A stretch of DNA of 59,834 nt, from positions 1 through 59,834 of the forward strand of contig DASYFT010000027.1 in NCBI GenBank assembly GCA_036498265.1. The letters run 5' to 3'. Positions within the stretch are counted from its first letter, which is position 1; each line of letters starts with the position of its first letter. This document shows, piece after piece, positions 53,396 through 59,834 of this stretch. This stretch comes from Palsa-744 sp036498265 (GTDB lineage Bacteria; Actinomycetota; Thermoleophilia; Solirubrobacterales; Solirubrobacteraceae). The position numbers and the translations under genes were made by a program. The notes under the pieces are model-generated. The model did no database searches. It saw nothing but the letters and a program-made list of their open reading frames with translations, and was not told where the DNA came from.

Positions 53396-54349
53396 TCAAG
53401 CGCGGTCAGGCGCGAAGAACGGCTGCGAGACGTAACGCTCGCCGGAGTCCGGCATCACGACGACGATCCGCTTGCCGGCCGCCTCCGGGCGGGCGGCAAC
53501 CTGCAGCGCGGCCCACAGCGCGGCGCCGCCGGATATCCCGGCGAGAACGCCCTCGCGCCGGGCGCAGCTCCAGGCCGTGTGGATGGCATCGTCGTCGGAG
53601 ACGGGGATGATCTCGTCGAGCAGCTCCCGGTTGAGCACCGGTGGAACGAAGCCGGCACCGATCCCCTGGATCCGGTGCGGCCCGGGCGGTCCCCCGGAGA
53701 GGACCGCTGACCCGCTCGGCTCGACTGCGACGACGCGCAGGTCAGGGTTCGCGTGCTCGCGCAGGTACTCGCCGGCGCCGGTGATCGTGCCGCCCGTGCC
53801 GACGCCCGCGACGAGGACGTCGACGCGACCGTCCAGCGCCCGCTCGAGCTCGGGCCCGGTGGTGCGCCGGTGGATCTCCGGGTTCGCCGGGTTGGAGAAC
53901 TGGTCCGGCAGGAACACGTTCTCGTCACGGGCCATCGCACGCGCGGCCTCGACGGCCTCCGCCATGCCACCCATGGACTCCGTGATCTGCACCTGGGCCC
54001 CGTAAAGGCGCAGGAGGCTCTCGCGCTCACGGCTCATGCCCTGCGGCAGCGTCAGCACCAGCCGGTAGCCCTTGGCCGCGCATACGAACGCGAGCGCGAT
54101 GCCGGTGTTGCCGCTGGTCGCCTCGACGATCGTGCTCCTGCCGGGCTCGATCCTTCCTTCTGACTCGGCGGCCTCGATCATCGCCACGCCGATCCGGTCC
54201 TTGACGCTGCCGCCGGGGTTCAGGGACTCGAGCTTGGCGAACAGGTCCACCCCCCGCTCGGCCGCCGGCGTGCCCTCGAGCATCCGGGGCAGGCCCACGA
54301 CGGGTGTGCCCCCGACCAGCTCCGCAATGTTGATCGGAATTGGGCCCAT
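53396..54349 (-). CDS. cysK: cysteine synthase A
   Basis: PLP O-acetylserine sulfhydrylase, 317 aa. PLP Lys in LNPGGSVKDRIG, EATSGNTGIALAF, GVGTGGTITGAGEYL. ATG 54349 preferred over TTG 54361 because TATTGT lies 8 nt before the ATG. With cysE it converts serine to cysteine; serC and serA are in the same window. Confidence 0.95.
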   Translation of the reverse strand: MGPIPINIAELVGGTPVVGLPRMLEGTPAAERGVDLFAKLESLNPGGSVKDRIGVAMIEAAESEGRIEPGRSTIVEATSGNTGIALAFVCAAKGYRLVLTLPQGMSRERESLLRLYGAQVQITESMGGMAEAVEAARAMARDENVFLPDQFSNPANPEIHRRTTGPELERALDGRVDVLVAGVGTGGTITGAGEYLREHANPDLRVVAVEPSGSAVLSGGPPGPHRIQGIGAGFVPPVLNRELLDEIIPVSDDDAIHTAWSCARREGVLAGISGGAALWAALQVAARPEAAGKRIVVVMPDSGERYVSQPFFAPDRA

Positions 54350-54397
54350 CCGGGACGACAATAGTCGAGCGGCATCGCCGCTCGCTCGACGCGCGGC

Positions 54398-56887
54398 CTA
54401 GCCGTGCGGCGGCGTGTGCTTCTGTGGCCTGGCATGGCGGGGCTTCGGCGGCGGCGTGAGCCGCACCCCGGCGGTCCTCGCCTGCGTCCTGCCCGAGGCG
54501 ATGCTCACGATCAGCAGGCTCGCGCTGAGTCGCTGGTGGTGCGCCTTGAACATCGTCCGGCCGGCGGCGTTCAGTTTCAGCAGCAGCGTGCGCGTCCTGC
54601 CGGGGAGCAGCGTGAACGTACCGGTGGCGATCGTCTTCACCGTAACCCTCCTGCCCCGCTTCACCTTGACGGCGAGTCGGAGCTTGCCGCGGCAGGTGAC
54701 GGTGCCGCGCCACCTGAGCTTCACCGACGCGCGAGCGTGGCTGAGCACCGGCAGGCTCCTGCTGAGCAGCGCAGCGCTGCAGCCTGATGTGAACCCGAGG
54801 ACGCCCCCTTGAGCGCCACCGGCACCGGCACCGGCGCCCGGGCCCGACGGCTGCCCCGCTGACGCCGAGCCCACGAACGTGAACCTGTCGGCGGAGCGCG
54901 GTTCACTCACCCCTCCGGGCGTCGTGACCGTCAGGTGAACGACTCCGGGTGGCTCGGGTGGGGCGATCGCGGTCACGGAGGATGATGAGTTGACCGTGAA
55001 GCCGGCGGCGGGGACGGCGCCGAACGTGACCGACTGGGTCCGATCACCCACGTGTGACCCTGTGATCGTCACCTGCACGGCGCCGGCCGTGGGGCCTTCG
55101 GCGGGGGTCACGGCCGTCACCTTCGGCGACGAGAGGTAGGTGAAGACGGGACCGGCTGCCGGGCTCGGGCCTTCGGGGGTCGTGACGGTGACGCGAACCT
55201 TGCCTTCCCGTTCTTCGAGGGAGAGCGCTTCGGGCCTCGGCGGCGAGACGGCCGTGATCGAGCCGTCGGCGTTGTCGGTGAAGCTTGCGGCACGGGCGGA
55301 GCCGAAGCGCACCGCGCTCGCCCCCGCGAGACGGCTCCCGGTAATGGTGACAGTGGTGCCGCCCGCTTCCGGGCCGGCGTCGGGAGCGACCGCGGCGGGC
55401 GCGGGCAGGATCGACGGATCGGCGAACAGCCAGACCGTTCCAGCCCTGCCTTCGTCGTTCGGCGCTCCGATCAGGGCGGTCGTGCCGTCCCCGCGCAACG
55501 CGACGCTCGTGCCGAACCAGCCTTTGCGGATCGCTGGGCCGGTCAGCTTCGGGCCCTGCTCCGTCCAGCCGCCGCTCGATCGCGCGAGCAGCCAGGCCGC
55601 TCCGAGGCCCGCTTCATCCCGGGGAGCCCCGATCAGCGCCAGGCCGCCGTCGCTCGAGAGCGCGACGCTGTAGCCGAATTCAGCTTCCGGAGTTGTTGCG
55701 GCGCCGGCCGTCAGCTTGCCGCCCTGCGGGCTCCAGGACGAGCCCGACAGCGTGAACGCCCACGCCGCTCCAGCGCGGGGGTCTTCGGCGCCGCCGTCGG
55801 TTCGTGCTCCGATCAGCGCGGTGGTCCCATCGGAGGAGACCGCGACGCTGAATCCGAAGCGGCCCTGGCCTTCCTCGCCTTCTCCGGTCAGCTTGCCACC
55901 GGCCTGAGTCCACGAGCTGCCGGTTCGCGTGAACATCCACGCGGCGCCCGTGTAGCCGTTGTCGCCCGGGCCTCCGAGCAGCGCCGTGTTGCCGTCGGCC
56001 GACAGCGCCGCGCTGCCGCCGAGATGCCCTTCGCCGACCTCGTCGGAGGCTGTCAGCTTGGGCCCCTGCTGCGACCATCCGGATTCCGAGCGCGTGAACA
56101 CCCAGGCGGCGCCCGGCGCGCTCCTGTCCGACGGGGCGCCGACGAGGGCCGTGGCCCCGTCCCCCGACAGCGCGACGCTGTGGCCGAAGCGACCTTCAGC
56201 GCCCTCTTCTTCACCACCGGTCAGCTTCGTCTGCAGGCTCCACGTCGGGCCGGAGCGGGTGAACAGCCATGCGGCACCCTGGTTCCTGCATTCGGTGGCC
56301 AGCCGGCACGGACCGGGTTCGCGCGGGCTGCCGACGGCGGCGGTGTTGCCGTCAGCGGACAGCGCGACGCTCCTGCCGACGCTGCATTCGTCCGCTTCTT
56401 CCCCACCCTGTTCGGCGCACTCCGCGCCGCTGCCCGGTTCGCCGGTCGTGAGCTTCGGGCCCTGCTGCGTCCATTCACCGCCGGAGCGGGTGAAGACCCA
56501 TACGGCGCCGGCGAAGCCGTTGTCCCGGGGCCCACCGACCAGAGCGGTGTTCCCGTCGGCGGACAGCGCGACGCTGAACCCGAGCAGGCCGCCGCCGATC
56601 TCTTCTTTGCCCCGCAGCTGTACGCCCTGCTGGACGAGCGGGTCCACCTGGACCGGCTGGCTTGCGCCGGGCCGCGCCTGGGCGAGCGCGAGCGAGAGCT
56701 GGGCATTCTGAGCCGGCGCGAGGGTCGAGACCACCGCCGGGTTGCCCGAAGGCACCGGGCCGGAATAGGCGCCGCTGGACGCCTGCGCCAGGAACGCCAC
56801 GAGGGCGAGTGACGACAGCGCGGCGACCACGAGAGCACGCCGGGACTGGCGGCTGCGCCGCGCCGAGCGGATCATCGGGTGCTGCAT
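54398..56887 (-). CDS. exported FG-GAP beta-propeller protein with TIG domains
   Basis: 829 aa. Signal peptide (ALVVAALSSLALVAFLAQASS). Seven FG-GAP-like repeats of the form SVALSADGNTALVG (about 130-490), enough for one seven-bladed propeller. Two IPT/TIG Ig-like domains follow (GGTTVTITGSRL; GAVQVTITGSHV), then a C-terminal beta-rich module with CRGKLRLAVKVKRGRR and a basic tail. Likely surface adhesion or binding. ATG 56887 has GGAGGAAGGT. Glu codons mostly GAA. Substrate unknown. Confidence 0.82.
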   Translation of the reverse strand: MQHPMIRSARRSRQSRRALVVAALSSLALVAFLAQASSGAYSGPVPSGNPAVVSTLAPAQNAQLSLALAQARPGASQPVQVDPLVQQGVQLRGKEEIGGGLLGFSVALSADGNTALVGGPRDNGFAGAVWVFTRSGGEWTQQGPKLTTGEPGSGAECAEQGGEEADECSVGRSVALSADGNTAAVGSPREPGPCRLATECRNQGAAWLFTRSGPTWSLQTKLTGGEEEGAEGRFGHSVALSGDGATALVGAPSDRSAPGAAWVFTRSESGWSQQGPKLTASDEVGEGHLGGSAALSADGNTALLGGPGDNGYTGAAWMFTRTGSSWTQAGGKLTGEGEEGQGRFGFSVAVSSDGTTALIGARTDGGAEDPRAGAAWAFTLSGSSWSPQGGKLTAGAATTPEAEFGYSVALSSDGGLALIGAPRDEAGLGAAWLLARSSGGWTEQGPKLTGPAIRKGWFGTSVALRGDGTTALIGAPNDEGRAGTVWLFADPSILPAPAAVAPDAGPEAGGTTVTITGSRLAGASAVRFGSARAASFTDNADGSITAVSPPRPEALSLEEREGKVRVTVTTPEGPSPAAGPVFTYLSSPKVTAVTPAEGPTAGAVQVTITGSHVGDRTQSVTFGAVPAAGFTVNSSSSVTAIAPPEPPGVVHLTVTTPGGVSEPRSADRFTFVGSASAGQPSGPGAGAGAGGAQGGVLGFTSGCSAALLSRSLPVLSHARASVKLRWRGTVTCRGKLRLAVKVKRGRRVTVKTIATGTFTLLPGRTRTLLLKLNAAGRTMFKAHHQRLSASLLIVSIASGRTQARTAGVRLTPPPKPRHARPQKHTPPHG

Positions 56888-57023
56888 ACCTTCCTCCGCA
56901 GAAGACCGGTCGGCCTCGGCATCGGCAACCCTCCGTAGTCGCGTCTGGTTCGTTGTGCCGGCGGGCACCGCAAATGCGGCTGTTCTCTTCCCCGAGAGAC
57001 GACCTGCCAACCGTCTGGATCAA
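56888..57023 (-). other. structured leader of the propeller gene
   Basis: About 130 nt between the -10 box and the ATG. The minus strand can form several hairpins: TCTCT/AGAGA, CCGC-AUUU-GCGG and GTGCC-CGCC-GGCAC, then a GGGTTGCCGA stretch before the ribosome site. No riboswitch class is matched with confidence. Confidence 0.4.
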
Positions 57024-57052
57024 AGGCTAGCGAGCGGCCCGCTCGATCACAA
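57024..57052 (-). promoter_or_regulatory. promoter of the propeller gene
   Basis: TTGTGA (57052-57047), 17-bp spacer, TAGCCT (57029-57024) on the minus strand. The next 130 bp to 57190 on the plus side holds nothing else I can name. Confidence 0.5.
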
Positions 57053-57189
57053 GCGGTGAGAGACGCCGTAAAGGGCGATGCGTGTTCCTTTCGGCGCTCC
57101 CTCGCTGCCCGTCGTGGACACGCGGCGTACGCGGTCAGATGGATCTCGCAGGCTGCGAGCGATTCAGCTCGTCTCGCCGATACGTCCTA

Positions 57190-57219
57190 TTGACCGTGCC
57201 GGGGGTCGAGCGGTATAAC
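57190..57219 (+). promoter_or_regulatory. promoter of the STAS gene
   Basis: TTGACC (57190-57195), 18-bp spacer, TATAAC (57214-57219): one of the best sigma-70-type promoters in the window. The leader to ATG 57344 is about 118 nt. Confidence 0.6.
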
Positions 57220-57343
57220 AAGACGTAGTGAGGGCGACATAGCGCGCTCTTTGGACGCAGAAGCACCGGCGGGCAGCACCTGGGGTCCTGTGGGCTTCGT
57301 ACGACCTGCCGAACGGGGAATCTCTGCGTGCCGAGGTGGCGAT

Positions 57344-57640
57344 ATGTGGCCGGCTCACTTGGGAATAGTTGATGTCGAGGGCGCCAGGCATACGCTGGCC
57401 CTGACCGGCGAACTGGACCTCGAGACGGCGCAGGTCCTGGAAGGCGCCGTGTTGCATGCGTACGACGCCGGCGCGCGCCACGTGGCCCTCGACTGCAGTG
57501 GCCTCGATTTCATCGACTCCACCGGGCTTGCGGCCATCGGAAGGCTCCGGCGCGACGGCATCCAGCTCTCGGTCATCCACGAGAGCGACATCGTCAGGCG
57601 TCTCTTCGAGCTGACCGGGGTCCCGCGCGTCGTCGCCTGA
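57344..57640 (+). CDS. STAS-domain anti-sigma factor antagonist
   Basis: 98 aa, SpoIIAA/RsbV type. LALTGELDLETAQVLEGAV and the phosphorylatable Ser in LDFIDSTGLAAIGRL. Such proteins bind an anti-sigma kinase when dephosphorylated and release a stress sigma factor. ATG 57344 has GAGGTG; TTG 57251 would add 31 residues without homology. A SigB-like promoter lies just downstream. Confidence 0.88.
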   Translation: MWPAHLGIVDVEGARHTLALTGELDLETAQVLEGAVLHAYDAGARHVALDCSGLDFIDSTGLAAIGRLRRDGIQLSVIHESDIVRRLFELTGVPRVVA

Positions 57641-57735
57641 GGGCGGGGAGACCGCGGCTCAGGCGGGAGCGCCCCTCTCACGACCCACCTCGGGGGCGCT
57701 TCCTCTGATCTCTCTGGACCGGTTGTCCAGCGCCC

Positions 57736-57760
57736 GTTTGCGACGTGCGTTCCCGGGTAC
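57736..57760 (+). promoter_or_regulatory. SigB-like stress promoter
   Basis: GTTT (57736-57739), 15-bp spacer, GGGTAC (57755-57760), matching the actinobacterial general-stress consensus. It precedes the 70-aa gene by 75 bp and lies right after the STAS gene. Confidence 0.58.
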
Positions 57761-57834
57761 GGGTCCTCCTAGCCCGCGCCGGACCGTCATCGGAACGGAC
57801 GGGGGACCGCGATTCTCTCCCGGGGAGGAAAGTC

Positions 57835-58047
57835 ATGGCACGCATTCTCGTGCAGGCCGACGATGATCAGACCGTGCTGTTCGACGAGCACGTCTCACCC
57901 ATCCATCTCAGTAGCGAGCACTCCGCCACACAGCTCCTGGAGCGCTTGGAGTGGGCGGTCGAGGACGAGAGCGGTCGCAGGAGGAGGCGACCGAAGAGGT
58001 CTCGGATCGCCTCACACGAGTCCGCGCTCGCACGTAGCTTCGACTAG
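57835..58047 (+). CDS. 70-aa protein of unknown function
   Basis: Begins MARILVQADDDQTVLFDEHV; acidic middle, Arg-rich block RRRRRPKRSR, no signal peptide. A strong GGGGAGGAAAG precedes the ATG. Behind a SigB-like promoter, so a stress-induced small protein is likely. Family not recognised. Confidence 0.7.
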   Translation: MARILVQADDDQTVLFDEHVSPIHLSSEHSATQLLERLEWAVEDESGRRRRRPKRSRIASHESALARSFD

Positions 58048-58062
58048 ACACGTTCGCTCCCC

Positions 58063-58081
58063 GACCGAACGTCGTTCGGTC
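58063..58081 (+). terminator. hairpin after the 70-aa gene
   Basis: GACCGAAC/GTTCGGTC perfect 8-bp stem with a 3-nt loop, 15 bp after the stop. No T-run. The rest of 58082-58284 shows only weak inverted repeats and a GGGTAC (58161) with a poor upstream partner. Confidence 0.45.
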
Positions 58082-58284
58082 TGAGCTCGGCAGTGCCGGA
58101 GGCTTCTTCCGGAGGCCAACTGGACGCCTGTTGGATCCTGGCGTCGGCGCGAATCATCGGGGGTACCGGTCTACTGCGAGCCGAAGGGATGGAAGGAGTC
58201 TGGACCAGTCCCGGATTGCCGCCGGCCGCTGCAGCACGTTCTTGCGCAGCAGCCGAGGTAAAGGTCATGTGACAAGGAGGTTCC

Positions 58285-59091
58285 ATGTTTTCTCACGAGC
58301 GGGGACGTAACGGGCGGTCGCAACCGGTCAAGATGTTTGTGGGCCTGGCGGCGGCGCTCGGGGCGTTGGCTGTGCTTCCAGGTTCCGGGCTGGCGGCCAA
58401 CGCGATCGAAGTGGGCGCGGGAGGCACGAGCATCGCGGTCAACGGCACGACCATCTCCACGTCGAGCATCAGTCTCGAAGAACTGGCCGAACTGCAGGGG
58501 GTCCCGTCGAGCGCGGTGAAGCTCGAGCTGGAAGGCGCGGCCGTGGAATCCCCGGAGAGGGCTGCGGTGGACGCGCTCATCTCCGGGCTCGCGGCGAACA
58601 CACCGCTGGCCACGGCACTCGACGGGATCTCCTCGGTTTCGGGCGGGACGCTCAAACCCGAAGTGGTTCTTCGGAGGGCGCTCGGCGCCAACGGCCAGCC
58701 CGGCGCCGCAGGCAGCAACGGGAGTCCCGGATCGAACGGCGCCGGAAGCGCCGGAAGCCCAGGGGCCAACGCGTCGACCGGGGTGAACGGCCAACGCCAG
58801 AGTCGGTTCAGCATGCGGGTTGCGTCCCGGCGCCTGCGGGGGCGCCCCGGCTCACGTGTGATCGTGCGCTTCACGGTCTCCTCTGCGGCATCGTTGACGT
58901 ACAGCGGCCGGCGGCTTGCGACCGGTTCACGCAAGGTCCGAGCAGGTTCCAGCGTGCTGGCCGTGAGGCTGCCGCGCAAACGAGGGACCTATGTCCTCAC
59001 GCTGAGGGCGATCGGCGAAGGCCAGATCTCCCAGACGACCGTGACGCTGATCGACGCCGCCACCAAGTCGCCCAGCAGGCGTCATCACTGA
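58285..59091 (+). CDS. exported protein with collagen-like linker
   Basis: 268 aa. Signal peptide (MFVGLAAALGALAVLPGSGLA), an alpha-helical domain (SLEELAELQGVPSSAVKLEL), a Gly-x-y-rich linker (GANGQPGAAGSNGSPGSNG), and a C-terminal beta-sandwich-like module. AAGGAGG precedes the ATG. 8 of 11 Glu codons are GAA. Surface or secreted; function unknown. Confidence 0.78.
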   Translation: MFSHERGRNGRSQPVKMFVGLAAALGALAVLPGSGLAANAIEVGAGGTSIAVNGTTISTSSISLEELAELQGVPSSAVKLELEGAAVESPERAAVDALISGLAANTPLATALDGISSVSGGTLKPEVVLRRALGANGQPGAAGSNGSPGSNGAGSAGSPGANASTGVNGQRQSRFSMRVASRRLRGRPGSRVIVRFTVSSAASLTYSGRRLATGSRKVRAGSSVLAVRLPRKRGTYVLTLRAIGEGQISQTTVTLIDAATKSPSRRHH

Positions 59092-59137
59092 CCAGAGGCG
59101 CCTTGGTGAACTGACCGCACTCGACCCCGGCTAGCGC

Positions 59138-59539
59138 CTACTCCTCCAGCCCGACGGCTTTGAGGGCCTCGTCCCAGGAGAAGTAGACCTGAAAGCGCGT
59201 GGCCTTGCCGTCACGGAACTCGGTGGCTACGCCGAGTGGCTGCTCCAACATATGAGGGCTGCCTTTGATGCGCCCACTCTGACGGAGCAGCACTACGACT
59301 CGGTCATCGTCGACGTCAACGACCTTCTCCATGTCCACGCGGAAACTGTCGAACTGTTCGCCGAACAGCGCGATCGCCCGCCTCACGCCGTTGTGGCCGT
59401 GCAGCACGCGGTCCTCGGGCCAGTCCGGGGGCGTGATCCATTCGACGGCTGGATCGCAGTACGCCAGGAACCCCTCGACACCGTCGCGGTTGAGCGCGGC
59501 GATCGCGTTGGACGACTTCTCCACATTCTCCTGCGACAT
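59138..59539 (-). CDS. SnoaL-like NTF2-fold protein
   Basis: 133 aa, alpha+beta cone: EGFLAYCDPAVEWITPPDW, VRRAIALFGEQFDSFRVD, ATRFQVYFSWDEALKAVGLEE. Such proteins range from cyclases to isomerases; no catalytic assignment is possible. ATG 59539 has GGAGGAG formed by the last codons of the gene upstream. The last 36 nt of this gene match that gene's with one mismatch. Confidence 0.85.
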   Translation of the reverse strand: MSQENVEKSSNAIAALNRDGVEGFLAYCDPAVEWITPPDWPEDRVLHGHNGVRRAIALFGEQFDSFRVDMEKVVDVDDDRVVVLLRQSGRIKGSPHMLEQPLGVATEFRDGKATRFQVYFSWDEALKAVGLEE

Positions 59540-59542
59540 CGC

Positions 59543-59834
59543 CTACTCCTCCAGCCCCACGGCTTTGAGGGCCTCATGGTGATTCCAGAAGGGCTGCACC
59601 CTAGAGATTCTTCCCTGGCTCACAGTGCAGACAATGGCCTGCTCGATATCCAAGTCGGGGCCACGTCCTCTGGCATGCCAAACGTGGCGAACTACAACCC
59701 GATCACCAGCATCCGTGAAGTCAACCGGCTCCATTTCGTCTGTGTCCCACGCTTTGCGCACTCGGGCGTACAGGAGCATGAGCGCGTCAATGCCCACGAT
59801 GGCCTCTGCTTCCTCCGGCCGGCCCTCGCCGAGC
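59543..59834 (-). CDS. second SnoaL-like protein, 5' end missing
   Basis: The frame is open to the window edge, so the start is outside. Visible: FTDAGDRVVVRHVWHARGRGPDLDIEQ and the C terminus EALKAVGLEE, identical to that of the neighbour although the bodies differ. Tandem paralogue; translated just before it. The internal GTG at 59797 is not needed as a start. Confidence 0.8.
   Translation of the reverse strand, partial: LGEGRPEEAEAIVGIDALMLLYARVRKAWDTDEMEPVDFTDAGDRVVVRHVWHARGRGPDLDIEQAIVCTVSQGRISRVQPFWNHHEALKAVGLEE

Noticed and set aside
56888..57023. Cyclic di-GMP or di-AMP riboswitch in the propeller-gene leader
   Set aside because: Only a short GGGTTGCCGA stretch and generic hairpins are visible. 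The conserved core of either class is not present. An Infernal search with RF01051 and RF00379 would settle it.
58142..58166. A third SigB-like promoter before the collagen-like gene
   Set aside because: GGGTAC is present at 58161, but the upstream element is only GTCG at N14, too far from GTTT to support a call.
54398..59834. Genomic island or mobile element at the accessory end
   Set aside because: No integrase, transposase, terminal repeats or tRNA junction is seen, and base composition matches the rest.

Overview
The window is GC-rich, densely packed DNA, most likely from an actinobacterium of the class Thermoleophilia (Solirubrobacterales-like). Evidence for this is the 5' end of a 16S rRNA gene at the left edge, heavy GTG start use, many 4-bp ATGA/GTGA gene overlaps, a classical menaquinone pathway, a complete selenocysteine insertion set, and many genes with a TANNNT -10 box only 6-10 nt before the start codon (leaderless transcription). 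The class-level assignment is inference. I see no mobile element, phage or CRISPR. It reads as a core metabolic region.

Layout. 1-743: 5' end, leader and promoters of an rRNA operon reading off the left edge, then a 17-bp degenerate repeat. 744-9798: tyrS, a class A penicillin-binding protein, an MFS transporter with a universal stress protein, argH with a 3-methyladenine glycosylase, and an exported alpha/beta hydrolase. 9858-21045: branched-chain amino acid biosynthesis on the minus strand, read as XRE-cupin regulator > leuC > methyltransferase > leuD > leuB > ilvE > cimA > DegT aminotransferase. leuA follows separately behind a leucine-rich leader peptide. 22110-29105: selenocysteine and serine block, read as selD > tRNA-Sec(UCA) > selA > selB > serC > serA. 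29171-30028: DUF2795 and ferritin-like genes behind a SigB-like promoter. 30700-31689: ilvC.

31736-42207: menaquinone cluster (menE, menB, menA, menC, menH, menD, menF) with a UbiE-like methyltransferase coupled to menE and an exported glycosidase-like protein in the middle. menF sits directly behind ilvBN (42208-44455), so the quinone and branched-chain operons are joined. 44519-54349: VIT-family metal transporter, small membrane proteins, gatCAB, folD, a UvrD/PcrA helicase, cysE and cysK. 54398-59834: accessory end with a large exported beta-propeller/TIG protein, a STAS-domain protein, a 70-aa gene behind a SigB-like promoter, an exported collagen-like protein and two tandem SnoaL-like genes, the last cut by the window edge.

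How it works together. Pyruvate feeds valine, leucine and, via citramalate, isoleucine (ilvBN, ilvC, cimA, leuABCD, ilvE; ilvD is not in the window). 3-Phosphoglycerate goes to serine (serA, serC), then to cysteine (cysE, cysK) and to selenocysteine (selA, selB, selD, tRNA-Sec). Chorismate goes to demethylmenaquinone. The most interesting signals are a methyltransferase translationally locked between the two isopropylmalate isomerase subunits, a symmetric bidirectional leaderless promoter between menE and menB, a leucine attenuator-type leader before leuA, selA starting 2 nt after the tRNA-Sec end, and GAA-rich glutamate codon use confined to exported-protein genes.
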